From Duganella sp. BJB476 (lineage in GTDB: Bacteria > Pseudomonadota > Gammaproteobacteria > Burkholderiales > Burkholderiaceae_D), in assembly GCF_003416895.1 (NCBI RefSeq), contig NZ_QVIO01000008.1, positions 248,001 through 312,000 of the forward strand: a DNA stretch of 64,000 bases. The letters are read 5' to 3'. This document shows positions 1 to 9,010 of this stretch, piece after piece (the first letter of the stretch is position 1; each line of letters begins with the position of its first letter). The notes below the pieces were generated by a model. It ran no database searches, was not told the DNA's origin, and saw nothing but the letters and a program-made list of their open reading frames with translations. Position numbers and translations under genes: made by a program.

Positions 1-1
1 C

Positions 2-1087
2 CGCGAACTGCTGCGGCGCGCCGCGCGCGGCTTCGGCTCCCATGAAGAATTGTCGCGCGCCCGCTGCGTGATCGCCGAGGCCGAGGTGGCGTTGGCGGTG
101 CGCGATTTCGCCGGCTCGCCGCGCGCACTGACCTCGGCGCTGGCCACGCTGGAAGCCCACGCCGACCGCGCCAACGCGCTGCACGCGCGCCTGATCGCGG
201 TGCGCCGCCTGCTGTTGCTGGGCCGCCTGGAAGAAGCCGGAGCCGCACTGGCGCTGCTCGACGCGCGCGGCCTGCCGCCGGCACTGGAGGCGGTGGCGGA
301 ACTGGCGGCGGCGGAACTGGCGCTGCGCTCCCTGCGCATCGCCCCGGCCCGCACGGCGTTGGAGCGCGCGCAGGCGGCCGCCGCGCGCGCCGGCATCCCG
401 GCCTTGCTGGCCGAGGTGGCGGAGGCGCGCAACGCCTTCGGAAGGCCGGCCGCCCGCCGCCTGGCCGCCGGCGCCGAACAGATGCTGCGCCTGGACCAGG
501 TGGCCGCGCTGCTGGCCTCCGACACACTGGTGGTCGACGCCTGCCGCCGGGGCATGGGCACGGGCGCGGAATGGCGCTCGCTGGCGCGGCGGCCGGTGCT
601 GTTCGCGCTGGCGCGCGCGCTGGCCGAAGCCTGGCCCGGCGACATCGCCCGCGAAGCCCTGATCGCCTCCGCTTTCAACACCCGCGACCCCGACGACACC
701 CACCGCGCCCGCCTGCGGGTCGAGATCGGCCGCCTGCGCGCGCTGGTCAAGGCCCAGGCGAGCATCGAGGCCACCGCGTCCGGCTTCGCGCTCAAGCCGC
801 TGGGCGCGGGCGAGGTGGCGGTGCTGGCGCCGCCCATCGACGGCGAGCAGGGCGCGCTGCAGGCCTTGCTGGCCGACGGCGCGGCCTGGTCGACCTCGGC
901 GCTGGCGCTGGCCATGGACGCCAGCCAGCGCACCGTGCAGCGCGCGCTGGCCGAGCTGGAAGCGGCCGGCCGCGCGCGGCCGATCGGCCAGGCGCGCACG
1001 CGGCGCTGGCTGGCGCCGCCGCTGTCGGGCTCCATGGCACAATTCACGACAATCTTGTTACTCCCTGCGGCGCTGCCGTTGGCATAA
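2..1087 (+). CDS. HTH transcriptional regulator, 5' end outside the window
   Basis: The reading frame is open from the first complete codon, so the true start lies upstream; a TTG at 50 is only an internal candidate. The visible 361 residues begin with Ala/Leu-rich helices of TPR-like character. A winged-helix segment follows around nucleotides 590-800 (WPGDIAREAL, then DDTHRARLRVEIGRLRALV), resembling the OmpR/SARP-type C-terminal DNA-binding fold. A second HTH lies near the C-terminus (LAMDASQRTVQRALAELEAA, about 900-965). Two DNA-binding segments with a helical sensor region suggest a transcription factor. The effector and targets cannot be read from the sequence. Confidence 0.6.
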   Translation, partial: RELLRRAARGFGSHEELSRARCVIAEAEVALAVRDFAGSPRALTSALATLEAHADRANALHARLIAVRRLLLLGRLEEAGAALALLDARGLPPALEAVAELAAAELALRSLRIAPARTALERAQAAAARAGIPALLAEVAEARNAFGRPAARRLAAGAEQMLRLDQVAALLASDTLVVDACRRGMGTGAEWRSLARRPVLFALARALAEAWPGDIAREALIASAFNTRDPDDTHRARLRVEIGRLRALVKAQASIEATASGFALKPLGAGEVAVLAPPIDGEQGALQALLADGAAWSTSALALAMDASQRTVQRALAELEAAGRARPIGQARTRRWLAPPLSGSMAQFTTILLLPAALPLA

Positions 1088-1136
1088 AGTTCTCTTGCGG
1101 CGCCGATCGCGGCGCACCAACCACCAGGAGGCAGCA

Positions 1137-1802
1137 ATGAACGCGAACACCAGACCATCCCAGCTTCAAGCCAAGGCGCGCCCGGCCGAGATCGTGCGCG
1201 AGTACGGCCCCTTCGACGGCGCCGAACGCATCCACGGCGTCACGCACGACGGCCAGCGCGTCTGGGCCGCCACCGGCGCCCAGCTGATCGCCTTCGACCC
1301 GGCCAGCGGCGCCACCACCCGCACGCTCGATGTCGCCGCCGATGCCGGCACCGCCTTCGACGGCACCTATCTGTACCAGATCGCCGAACGGCGCATCGAC
1401 AAGCTCGATCCGGCCACCGGCAAGGTGCTGGCCTCGATCCCGGCGCCGGGCGACGGCTACGATTCCGGCCTGACCTGGGCCGAGGGCAGTCTGTGGGTAG
1501 GCGAATACCGCGACCGCAAGATCCACCAGGTCGACCCGGCCACCGGCAAGGTCCTGCGCAGCATAGCTTCCAACCGCTTCGTCACCGGCGTGACGTGGGT
1601 GGACGGCGAGTTGTGGCACGGGACGTGGGAAGGCGATGACAGCGACATCCGCCGCGTCGACCCGTCCAGCGGCGAGGTGCTGGAACGGCTGGAGATGCCG
1701 GCCGGCGTCGGCGTCAGCGGCCTGGAATCGGACGGCGCGGGGCTGTTTTACTGCGGCGGTGGCGGCAGCGGCAAGGTGCGCGCGGTGCGCCGGCCGAAGT
1801 GA
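1137..1802 (+). CDS. YncE/glutamine-cyclotransferase-like beta-propeller protein
   Basis: A 221-residue protein. The ATG at 1137 is chosen because AGGAGG lies just upstream at 1125-1131; an in-frame codon at 1095 would extend it but has no ribosome site. The protein consists of repeated blades with the pattern hydrophobic-DPATGKVL (DPASGATTRTL, DPATGKVLASI, DPATGKVLRSI, DPSSGEVLERL) and W-G/D-x-LW turns, typical of NHL/YncE or glutamine-cyclotransferase-like propellers. There is no signal peptide, so it is probably cytoplasmic. About five blades are visible, which is short for a closed six- or seven-blade propeller. The function is unknown; ligand binding or scaffolding is plausible. Confidence 0.6.
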   Translation: MNANTRPSQLQAKARPAEIVREYGPFDGAERIHGVTHDGQRVWAATGAQLIAFDPASGATTRTLDVAADAGTAFDGTYLYQIAERRIDKLDPATGKVLASIPAPGDGYDSGLTWAEGSLWVGEYRDRKIHQVDPATGKVLRSIASNRFVTGVTWVDGELWHGTWEGDDSDIRRVDPSSGEVLERLEMPAGVGVSGLESDGAGLFYCGGGGSGKVRAVRRPK

Positions 1803-1806
1803 GGGC

Positions 1807-2169
1807 TTAGTACTGGTTGTACTTGCGGGCGTCGCCGCGCACCTGCTCGGCCGGATACTTGGCGGCGTTGAGCGCCATCTTCTCCAGCGCGGCGGCGTGC
1901 AGGTCGACGCCGCTCTTGTCGGCCAGCTGCACCAGGTAGAGCAGCACGTCGGCCAGCTCGTGGCGGATGCCGGTGCGGCGGGCGTCATCCAGCTCGGCGT
2001 CGGCGCCGGTCTGCAGCCACTGGAAATGTTCGGCCAGTTCGGCCGCTTCCACCGTCAGCGCCATCGCCAGGTTCTTCGGCGTGTGGAACTGCTGCCAATC
2101 GCGTTCGGCGGAGAATTGGCGGGTCAGGTCGCGCAGGGCGATCAGGCTGTCGGCGGGGGCGGAGGTCAT
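1807..2169 (-). CDS. MazG-like nucleotide pyrophosphohydrolase (dCTPase/RS21-C6 type)
   Basis: A 120-residue all-alpha protein with the MazG-type metal-binding pattern: EAAELAEHFQW near residue 41 and HELADVLLYLVQLADK near residue 70. These supply the acidic residues that bind Mg2+ and the nucleotide triphosphate. This small single-domain form is known to hydrolyse dCTP or modified dNTPs to the monophosphate and pyrophosphate, acting in nucleotide pool sanitation in the cytoplasm. The length matches the family (about 110-125 residues). It converges with the beta-propeller gene, leaving 4 bases between the two stops. The substrate is not determined by sequence. Confidence 0.85.
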   Translation of the reverse strand: MTSAPADSLIALRDLTRQFSAERDWQQFHTPKNLAMALTVEAAELAEHFQWLQTGADAELDDARRTGIRHELADVLLYLVQLADKSGVDLHAAALEKMALNAAKYPAEQVRGDARKYNQY

Positions 2170-2343
2170 AGTCGGCGGTGGCAGGGCTGGTGGATGGCGT
2201 CATGATAGCACCGCCGGCGCCGGGCCTGAGTACCGGCTTTGGGCGGCCTGTCCCCCGTTTTCTGCCGTTCGTCGCACGGCGCGGACGGCGCGCCGGCGAT
2301 GGCGCTACAGTGGCGTCACTATAACTTCAGGGACATCCCCATC

Positions 2344-3225
2344 ATGCGCACTGCCATCTCCATCGCCGTCATCACCGCCTTCGCCACCCTCGCCGGCTGC
2401 GCCGTCATCGTCGTTCCGGACGACGGCAGCGGCAACGGCGGTGTGCGTTACAGCTCCGCCTTCGGCAGTTCGGCAGTGCAGGGCAACGGCCAGCAGGCCA
2501 CCGAACGCCGCGACGCGGCCAGCAGCGACGGCATCGACATCAACGGCCCGATGCAGGTCGAAGTGCGGGTCGGCGACGCCACCTCGCTGCAAGTGGAAGG
2601 CGACAGCAACCTGCTGCCAATGCTGCGCACCGACTCCAGCGGCGGCATGCTGCGCGTCTGGATCGACGGTAACATCCAGAGCGCCAACCCGCTGCGCGTG
2701 ATCTACACCACGCCGCAGCTGCGCCAGATCGACGCCAGCGGCTCCGGGCGCCTGACGGTCAGCGGCTTGAACGGCGGTCCACTGAGCCTGAGCCAGAAGG
2801 GTTCGCGCCAGATCCAGCTGTCGGGCAGCGTCAGCCGCTTCGATGTGCGCATCGGCGGTTCGGGCAGCGTCAGCGCCACCGGCCTGCAAAGCGGCTCCAC
2901 CGTCGCCAGCCTGACCAGCTCCGGCCGCCTGGACCTGGGCCGCCTGAACGGCGACTCGCTCAACCTGGACGTCAAGGGTTCGGGCGGCGTCAACGCCAGC
3001 GGCACCGTGCGCAGCATGAATGTGCGCCTGTACGGTTCAGGCAGCGCCGACCTGGCCGGCCTGACCAGCCAGACCGCGGAACTGGTGTCCTACGGCTCGG
3101 GCAGCATCTCGGCCGGCGTCAGCCAGTCGCTGGTGGCCGACGCCACCGGTTCCGGCCACGTCACCGTGTACGGCAACCCGGCGCAGCGCAGCATCAGCGG
3201 CAAGCGCGTTAGCGTGATGCAGTAA
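2344..3225 (+). CDS. DUF2807 (head-GIN) lipoprotein
   Basis: A 293-residue protein. The start is set at ATG 2344 because the next residues form a lipoprotein signal (MRTAISIAVITAFATLAGCA) with lipobox LAGC; the frame is open further upstream, but that would bury the signal. The mature part has many short Gly/Ser-rich repeats (ASGSGRLTVSGL, IGGSGSVSATGL, VKGSGGVNASGT, LYGSGSADLAGL), the beta-helical pattern of DUF2807/GIN-domain putative adhesins. It is expected on the outer membrane or in the periplasm. Its 3' end overlaps the convergent hydrolase gene by 17 bp. A second DUF2807 gene lies at 8139-8771. Confidence 0.8.
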   Translation: MRTAISIAVITAFATLAGCAVIVVPDDGSGNGGVRYSSAFGSSAVQGNGQQATERRDAASSDGIDINGPMQVEVRVGDATSLQVEGDSNLLPMLRTDSSGGMLRVWIDGNIQSANPLRVIYTTPQLRQIDASGSGRLTVSGLNGGPLSLSQKGSRQIQLSGSVSRFDVRIGGSGSVSATGLQSGSTVASLTSSGRLDLGRLNGDSLNLDVKGSGGVNASGTVRSMNVRLYGSGSADLAGLTSQTAELVSYGSGSISAGVSQSLVADATGSGHVTVYGNPAQRSISGKRVSVMQ

Positions 3226-4210
3226 GCATCTCGTCGGCGTCCGCGGTTTCGCGTTCGCCGTCGTCGTGCTCCGCCGCCGCCTGCGCCAGCCGACGGCGGA
3301 ACTCGAAGTAGTCCCTGGCGCTGCGGCGCGGCGCCTCCAGCATCGGCAGGTGGCCGATGCCCGGCATCAGAATCACGCGGTGCTCGCCGAACAGCGCGGC
3401 CAGCGTGGCCGCGCCGGACGGATGCAGGATGCGGTCCTGCTCTCCCCAGACGATCAAGGCCGGCGTGCGCAGCCCGTGGTACTGCTGCTCCAGCAGCGGC
3501 GACGCCACCACCTGGCGCATGATCTCCGTGTGCAGCACGTAGTCGGCCGCCGCGCGCCGCGCCAGCGCGGTGCGCACCGAATACGGCAGGAAGAATTTGC
3601 GGTGCGCGGAATACGCCAGCAACCGCGCGAAGTCGCGCTCCGTCGGCACCAGCAGCGGCATGGCGCCACTGTCGCGATACTCCTCCAGCACGGCCGAACT
3701 TTGCGCCGCCGCAGTTCCTGCCGCATCCAGCAGCCACACGCTGGCCACCCGCTCGGGATGGCAGGCCGCGAACTGCGCGGCGATATAGCCGCCCATCGAA
3801 TTGCCACCCAAATGAATCCGCCCCGGCGCATGGCGGTCGAGGAAGACGCGCAGCCGTTCGACCTGGTCGGTGATGGCGTAGCCGGCCTGCGGCGCGCGCC
3901 CGGCCTCGCCGAAGCCGGGCAGGTCGGGGATGAGGACGCGGTAGCGCGGCGTCAGGAAACGGGCGATGCGGGTGAAGTTGTCCTTGTCGCCGGCGAAGCC
4001 GTGCACCAGCACCAGGATCTCGCCGCTGCCTCCTTCCAGGTAGGGCATGCTGAAACCGGGCAGGGCGCCGTCGCGCCGCCGCAGGCCCGCGCGCTTGCGC
4101 TCCAGCGCCATGCCGAGGCGGGCCGCCGTCAGCGGCGCCGCCCGTTCGAACAGCAGCACCGCGGCGGCCAGCGCCGCCAGCATGAGGATAACGGTATAAA
4201 TGATATGCAT
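3209..4210 (-). CDS. Membrane-anchored alpha/beta hydrolase
   Basis: A 333-residue protein with an N-terminal hydrophobic segment (IYTVILMLAALAAAVLLF), then an alpha/beta-hydrolase fold. It has an oxyanion-hole HGF (LVLVHGFAGDKDNF), nucleophile elbow GNSMGG, acid Asp in WGEQDRILH and His in GIGHLP, so the Ser-Asp-His triad is complete. The substrate is unknown; the sequence resembles lipase/esterase-type members of the superfamily. It is the last gene of a minus-strand run after the chemoreceptor, 18 bases downstream, which suggests co-transcription with the c-di-GMP enzyme and receptor. Its 3' end overlaps the DUF2807 gene. Confidence 0.8.
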   Translation of the reverse strand: MHIIYTVILMLAALAAAVLLFERAAPLTAARLGMALERKRAGLRRRDGALPGFSMPYLEGGSGEILVLVHGFAGDKDNFTRIARFLTPRYRVLIPDLPGFGEAGRAPQAGYAITDQVERLRVFLDRHAPGRIHLGGNSMGGYIAAQFAACHPERVASVWLLDAAGTAAAQSSAVLEEYRDSGAMPLLVPTERDFARLLAYSAHRKFFLPYSVRTALARRAAADYVLHTEIMRQVVASPLLEQQYHGLRTPALIVWGEQDRILHPSGAATLAALFGEHRVILMPGIGHLPMLEAPRRSARDYFEFRRRLAQAAAEHDDGERETADADEMLTASR

Positions 4211-4228
4211 CGTTGTGTGGTTCTCCCT

Positions 4229-5728
4229 TTAACGCACTTTGAAGAAGGACATGGAACTCTGGAGCTGCTCGGCCTGGCCGCTCATCTCCTCGGCGGTGGC
4301 GGCCAGCTGCTCGGAGCTGGAGGCGTTCATCTGCGTGGTCTGGCTCAACTGGCTCATGGCCGAGTTGATCTGGCCCGCGCCCGTGGTCTGCTCCTCCGAC
4401 GCCGCCGTGATCTCCTGCACCAGGTCGGAGGTGCGTTTGATGTTGGGCAGCATGGTGTCGAGCAGGGCGCCGGCCTTCTCGGCCAGGCTGACGCTGCCGC
4501 TGGCGACCTGTTCGATCTCCTGCGCCGCCACCTGGCTGCGTTCGGCCAGCTTGCGCACCTCGGCCGCCACCACCGCGAAGCCCTTGCCATGTTCGCCGGC
4601 ACGCGCCGCCTCGATCGCCGCGTTCAGCGCCAGCAGATTGGTCTGGTAGGCGATGTCGTCGATGATGCCGATTTTTTTCGCGATCTCGCGCATCGCCACC
4701 ACCGTCGAGCGCACCGCCTCGCCGCCTTCGCCCGCTTCCTGCGCGGCCTTGCCGGCCATGCCGTCGGTGACCTTGGCGTTCTCGGTGTTTTGCGCGATCG
4801 AGGCCGACATCTGCTCGATGGCGGCGCTGGATTCCTCGGCCGCCGCCGCCTGCTCGCTGGCGCCCTGCGACAGCGATTGCGCGGTGGCGCTGACTTCTTC
4901 CGAAGCGCTGGCCAGCGCCTCGGCGCCGTCATTGACCTCGCTCACCACCCGCGACAGGTTGTTGACCATGGTGTTCATCGCCGCCAGCAGGCTGGTGGTG
5001 TCGCCCGGCTTGATGCGCACCTGCAGGGTCAGGTCGCCGGCGGCCACGCGGTTGACCACTTCGGCGGCGTAATCCGGCTCGCCGCCCAGCTGGCGCAGCA
5101 GCACGCGCGTGATGAAGGCGCTGATCAGCGCCACCACCACCAGCGTGCAGACCGAGATGATGATGGAAGTGCGCATGGCCTTTTGCTTGAGCACCGTGGC
5201 CGCCTCCGCGCCTTGCTGGCCCAGCTCGACGTTGTAGTCGAAATGGTTTTCGATCGCCGCTTGCATCACCTGGATCTCGGGGCGGGCCTTCTCCAGCAGC
5301 ACGCGCGCCTTGTCGTCGTGGTTCTGGCGCGATTCGACCAGCACCGCCTCGATCTGCGGCTGCACCTTGGCCCACGAGTCGCGCTCGCGCGTCAGGATGG
5401 CCTTGTCCTTGTCGTCGCTGAGCAGCTTCTCGTATTTTTTCAGATTGTCGTCGACACCCTTGCGCATTTCCGTGATCTGGGCGTCGATTTCTTCGATCTT
5501 CTTGGGATCGTCGTTGAGCACGTGCTGGTTGATGCGGATGCGCATGCGCAGGAAGCTGTCGCGCAGCCGGTCCAGCGTGACCAGGCTGGGCACCGTGTTG
5601 ATGGTTGAGTAGTTGGCTGCCTCGTAGACGTCGCCCATCTGGTACTGGCTGACGCCGGCCAGCAGCGCGATGCCGGCCAGCGCGGACCCGGCCAGCACGA
5701 TCATTTTCTGCACTACGCTTAGTTTCAT
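4229..5728 (-). CDS. Methyl-accepting chemotaxis protein
   Basis: A 499-residue chemoreceptor. ATG 5728 is preceded by GGGGAG, favouring it over the upstream TTG at 5743. Order: TM helix (about residues 3-23), four-helix-bundle-like periplasmic domain rich in charged residues, second TM (SIIISVCTLVVVALISAFI), HAMP (LLRQLGGEPDYAAEVVNRVA), and a long cytoplasmic coiled coil with the conserved signalling tip (IDDIAYQTNLLALNAAIEAA, then RAGEHGKGFAVVAAEVRKLA). It would bind an unknown signal and control CheA. The C-terminus ends SSMSFFKVR, without an NWETF-type CheR/CheB pentapeptide. It sits 26 bases downstream of the GGDEF-EAL gene. Confidence 0.93.
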   Translation of the reverse strand: MKLSVVQKMIVLAGSALAGIALLAGVSQYQMGDVYEAANYSTINTVPSLVTLDRLRDSFLRMRIRINQHVLNDDPKKIEEIDAQITEMRKGVDDNLKKYEKLLSDDKDKAILTRERDSWAKVQPQIEAVLVESRQNHDDKARVLLEKARPEIQVMQAAIENHFDYNVELGQQGAEAATVLKQKAMRTSIIISVCTLVVVALISAFITRVLLRQLGGEPDYAAEVVNRVAAGDLTLQVRIKPGDTTSLLAAMNTMVNNLSRVVSEVNDGAEALASASEEVSATAQSLSQGASEQAAAAEESSAAIEQMSASIAQNTENAKVTDGMAGKAAQEAGEGGEAVRSTVVAMREIAKKIGIIDDIAYQTNLLALNAAIEAARAGEHGKGFAVVAAEVRKLAERSQVAAQEIEQVASGSVSLAEKAGALLDTMLPNIKRTSDLVQEITAASEEQTTGAGQINSAMSQLSQTTQMNASSSEQLAATAEEMSGQAEQLQSSMSFFKVR

Positions 5729-5754
5729 TATGTGCTCCCCCAATGATTAGTGGC

Positions 5755-8046
5755 TTATGCGGCAGCCACTGCCGTTTTTCCCTGCAATCGTTCGATCAGC
5801 GCCGCCAGCGGCATCGGCCGCGCGTACAGATAGCCCTGCATGCAGTTGCAGGCGTGGGCCACCAGGAAATCGGCCTGCGCCTGCGTCTCCACGCCTTCGG
5901 CCACCACCCGCAGCCCCAGGTGGCCGGCCATCGCCAGGATGGACTGCACCAGCGCGCGGCTGCTGGCGTCTTCCGGCGTGTCCATGATGAAGCTGCGGTC
6001 TATCTTCAGTTCATACAACGGCATTTTTTTCAGGTAGGCCAGGCTGGAATAGCCGGTGCCGAAATCGTCGATCGAAAAGCGCAGCCCCAGCGCCGCCAGC
6101 TGGTGCATGCGGTCTATGGTCTGGTCCATCTTGTCGATCAACAGGCCTTCGGTCACCTCCAGCACCAGCATGGCGGCCGGGGCGCCGGTGTCGGCCAGCG
6201 TGCGCTGCACCACTTCGACGAAATCGGCCTGGCGGAACTGGGTCGGGCTGACGTTGACCGACAGCGGCATGGCCAGCCCGGCGCGCTGCAGCTGCAGCAC
6301 CGCCTCGCAGGCCTGGCGCAGCGCCCACGCGCCCAGCTCGACGATCAGCCCCGATTCCTCGGCCACCGGGATGAACACCGCCGGCGGCACCATCGCGCCG
6401 TCGGCCAGCGGCCAGCGCATCAGCAGCTCGCCGCCGACCGCGCGGCCGCTGCGGTCGACCTGGGCCTGGACGTGCATCTGCAGGCTGCCGGCGGCCAGCG
6501 CGGCGGCCAGGTCGCGCTCCATGCTCAGGCGCCGCTCGACCTCGGCCTGCATCGCCGTCTCATAGAAGGCGATGCCGTTGCGGCCCTCGGCCTTGGCGCG
6601 GTACATCGCGGTGTCGGCCTCGCGCAGCAGGTCCTGCGCGCTCTGGCCACCCTGCGGCAGCATGGTCACGCCGATGCTGGCGGTGGAGTTGTAGGTTTGG
6701 CCCTCGATCTCGAAATCCTGGCCGATGGCGGCGCGGATCTTTTCCGCCACGGTGGAGGCGGCGAGGGTGGCGCTGTGCAGCTCGTGCGCCAGGTGGCCCA
6801 ACAGCACCACGAATTCGTCGCCGCCGATGCGGGCCACGGTGTCGGCCTTGCGCATCAGCTGCGACAGGCGGCCGGCGGCGTTGCGCAGCAGGGCGTCGCC
6901 GATGGCGTGGCCGCGCGCGTCGTTGATGGTCTTGAAGCGGTCGAGGTCGATGAACATCACGGCGCTGTAGGTGGCGCCGCGCTCGGAGCTGGCCAGCAGC
7001 TTGTCGATGCGGTCCATCAGCAGGCGGCGGTTGGGCAGGCCGGTCAGCACGTCGAAGAAGGCCAGGCGGTGGATATCGTCCTGCGACTTCTTGCGCTCGG
7101 TGATGTCGCGCTCGACCGCCACCCAGTGCGTGTTGACGCCGCCCTCGTCGGCGAACGGCACCAGCTCGGTCTCCACCCAGTACGGTTCGCCGTCCTTGGT
7201 GTAGTTCAGCAGCTCGGCGCGCACCGCCTCGCTGCGCGCCATGGCCCGTTCGATATGCTCCAGCACCGCCGCCTCGGTGTCCGGCCCTTGCAGCAGGCGC
7301 AGGCTGCGGCCCAGCACTTCGCCGCGCCGGTAGCCGGTGCGGCGCTCGAAGGCTTCGTTGACGAAGATGATGTGCTGGCCCGCCTCGCCGCCGGCGCCGT
7401 CCGGGTCGACCTGGGCGATCAGCACCATGTCGTTCAGGCGCGACACCGCGGCCGAGGTCAGGCGCAGCTCGGCGTTCAGCGCCGACAGTTCCAGCTGGTG
7501 GTCTTGCAGTTCGTTGAAGGAGCGCGCCAGGTGTTGCAGCAGCACGGCGCAGGACAGCGTCAGCACCGCCGTCATGAACATGAAGTTGAGCGTGATGATG
7601 GCGGCCTTGAGGAAGCCATAGTCCGGCATGCCTTCGATGTGCAGCTGGGAATTCTGCTCGAAGCCGACCACCATCACGGCCAGCCCGGCCACGCCCAGGG
7701 TCCACAGCGCCGGCTTCAGGCCCAGCAGCAGCGCCGCCAGCACCGGGATGGCCATCAGGTAGATCTGGCTGACCGGCCCGACCTTGAGCAGCAGGCCGAT
7801 GCCGACCACGAAGGCGACCATCAGGAAGTTGACCACGCGCAGGGTGTAGGGCAGGCGGCGCAGGCGCCAGATGCCGGCCAGCCACAGCAGGGCGACGATG
7901 TCGATGACGACGATGGACCACATGCCTTCGCTGGCCGCCAGCAGGATGCTGGGGATGGCCGTGGCCGTGCCCAGCGCGAACACGACCAGCAGCAGCTTCG
8001 CAAAGATTTGCGCGCGCCAGTGCGCGATGTCGTTCGGCACAGCCAC
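5755..8046 (-). CDS. Membrane PAS-GGDEF-EAL protein (c-di-GMP turnover)
   Basis: A 763-residue protein. GTG 8046 is chosen because GGAGG at 8055-8059 is spaced 8 bases from it; a TTG at 8100 lacks proper spacing. About six N-terminal membrane helices (residues 15-190, MASE-like) precede a PAS domain (VNEAFERRTGYRRGEVLGRS), a GGDEF domain with intact RIGGDEF and an RKAD inhibitory I-site, and an EAL domain. The EAL signature reads ELLMRW, with NVSPTQF, LEVTEG, DDFGTGYSSL, KIDRSF and VAEGVE retained, so both cyclase and phosphodiesterase chemistry look possible. It leads a run with the chemoreceptor and hydrolase genes. Confidence 0.92.
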   Translation of the reverse strand: MAVPNDIAHWRAQIFAKLLLVVFALGTATAIPSILLAASEGMWSIVVIDIVALLWLAGIWRLRRLPYTLRVVNFLMVAFVVGIGLLLKVGPVSQIYLMAIPVLAALLLGLKPALWTLGVAGLAVMVVGFEQNSQLHIEGMPDYGFLKAAIITLNFMFMTAVLTLSCAVLLQHLARSFNELQDHQLELSALNAELRLTSAAVSRLNDMVLIAQVDPDGAGGEAGQHIIFVNEAFERRTGYRRGEVLGRSLRLLQGPDTEAAVLEHIERAMARSEAVRAELLNYTKDGEPYWVETELVPFADEGGVNTHWVAVERDITERKKSQDDIHRLAFFDVLTGLPNRRLLMDRIDKLLASSERGATYSAVMFIDLDRFKTINDARGHAIGDALLRNAAGRLSQLMRKADTVARIGGDEFVVLLGHLAHELHSATLAASTVAEKIRAAIGQDFEIEGQTYNSTASIGVTMLPQGGQSAQDLLREADTAMYRAKAEGRNGIAFYETAMQAEVERRLSMERDLAAALAAGSLQMHVQAQVDRSGRAVGGELLMRWPLADGAMVPPAVFIPVAEESGLIVELGAWALRQACEAVLQLQRAGLAMPLSVNVSPTQFRQADFVEVVQRTLADTGAPAAMLVLEVTEGLLIDKMDQTIDRMHQLAALGLRFSIDDFGTGYSSLAYLKKMPLYELKIDRSFIMDTPEDASSRALVQSILAMAGHLGLRVVAEGVETQAQADFLVAHACNCMQGYLYARPMPLAALIERLQGKTAVAAA

Positions 8047-8138
8047 CGTGACAGCCTCCGAGGTGCGTTTGCGGTTCCCTATCGTCGATAGTACCCGCAA
8101 TCTCCCGGCGTGTCAGTAGGGCAAGTTACTTGCTGAAG

Positions 8139-8771
8139 TCAGTCCCGGGCGTTGACGCTGCCGATGCCGGCCACCGACTTGTTGACGGTCTTCGGATGGC
8201 CGTAGTAGTCCAGTTCGCCCATGCCCTTGGCGACCGCGTTGAGCAGCTCGGTGGCGTGCACGCTGACATGGCCCACGCCTTCGAAATTGACGTCCACCCG
8301 CTCGGCGACTAGCGACTTGGTATCGAGTTCGCCGACGCCCTTGGCGTTGACCCGCAGGTACTTGACCTTGCCGTTGGCCACCAGGTGGCCGGCGCCCAGG
8401 TAGCCGATGTCGAGGCGGTCGGTGTTGACCTTGTTGAGGATGGTTTCGCCCGCGCCTTCGACCTTGACCCGGCTCAGCGACGGCACCGTGATGGTGATGC
8501 GCGGCTCGTTCTTGCTGGACTTGAAGCTCTTGTCCGGCATGGTGATCAGCAGTTCATTGCCCACCACCTCGGTCTTGAGCGAGCCGACGAACTGATCGTC
8601 GCCGCTGACCACCACCGACTGGGCCTTGCCCACTTCCACCGTCATGGCGAAGGCGCCCTTGGCGTTGATGGCGACGAAGGACGCCAGCGGGCGGGTCGAT
8701 TCGGCGGCCGACGCGGCGGCGCTCAGGGCGAACAGGGCGGGGATCAGGACGGCAGCAGCGGTACGGCGCAT
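8139..8771 (-). CDS. Secreted DUF2807 (head-GIN) protein
   Basis: A 210-residue protein. ATG 8771 is preceded by GAGGA at good spacing; the frame is open upstream but without a signal. The N-terminus is a Sec signal peptide (RRTAAAVLIPALFALSAAAS, cut after ASA). The mature part shows the DUF2807 beta-helical repeats (VKVEGAGETIL, IGYLGAGHLVA, VNAKGVGELDT, VNFEGVGHVSV, KGMGELDYYG). Unlike the protein at 2344 it has no lipobox, so it should be periplasmic or exported. It is divergent from citA and 92 bases upstream of the GGDEF-EAL start. The molecular function of the domain is unknown. Confidence 0.82.
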   Translation of the reverse strand: MRRTAAAVLIPALFALSAAASAAESTRPLASFVAINAKGAFAMTVEVGKAQSVVVSGDDQFVGSLKTEVVGNELLITMPDKSFKSSKNEPRITITVPSLSRVKVEGAGETILNKVNTDRLDIGYLGAGHLVANGKVKYLRVNAKGVGELDTKSLVAERVDVNFEGVGHVSVHATELLNAVAKGMGELDYYGHPKTVNKSVAGIGSVNARD

Positions 8772-9010
8772 GGAATTCCTCGGTGAGTTGTTAATTTGAA
8801 CAGGATGAATTTTACTTAAGCTGGCCGCCGCTGCCGACAACTTTGCGATAAACGGTCGAAATCCGGGGATGTGTTGCATTATGGCTACGTTCAATGGTCG
8901 GCAAGGGGGCGCCATTGAAGGCGAAATGAAAGAAAACCGGCGTATGATCGCCAAAAGCCCGGCGGACCCGATCCGACCTGTATCAACAAAGTCAACACAG
9001 CGAGACACTC

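Noticed and set aside
3266..5608. 780-codon open frame on the plus strand opposite the hydrolase and chemoreceptor genes
   Set aside because: It is antisense to two well-supported genes, rich in His/Arg/Gln/Gly, without a domain or ribosome site; a typical shadow in high-GC DNA.
5743..8091. 782-codon plus-strand frame opposite the GGDEF-EAL gene
   Set aside because: Antisense shadow of a gene with clear motifs; low-complexity composition and no recognisable domain.
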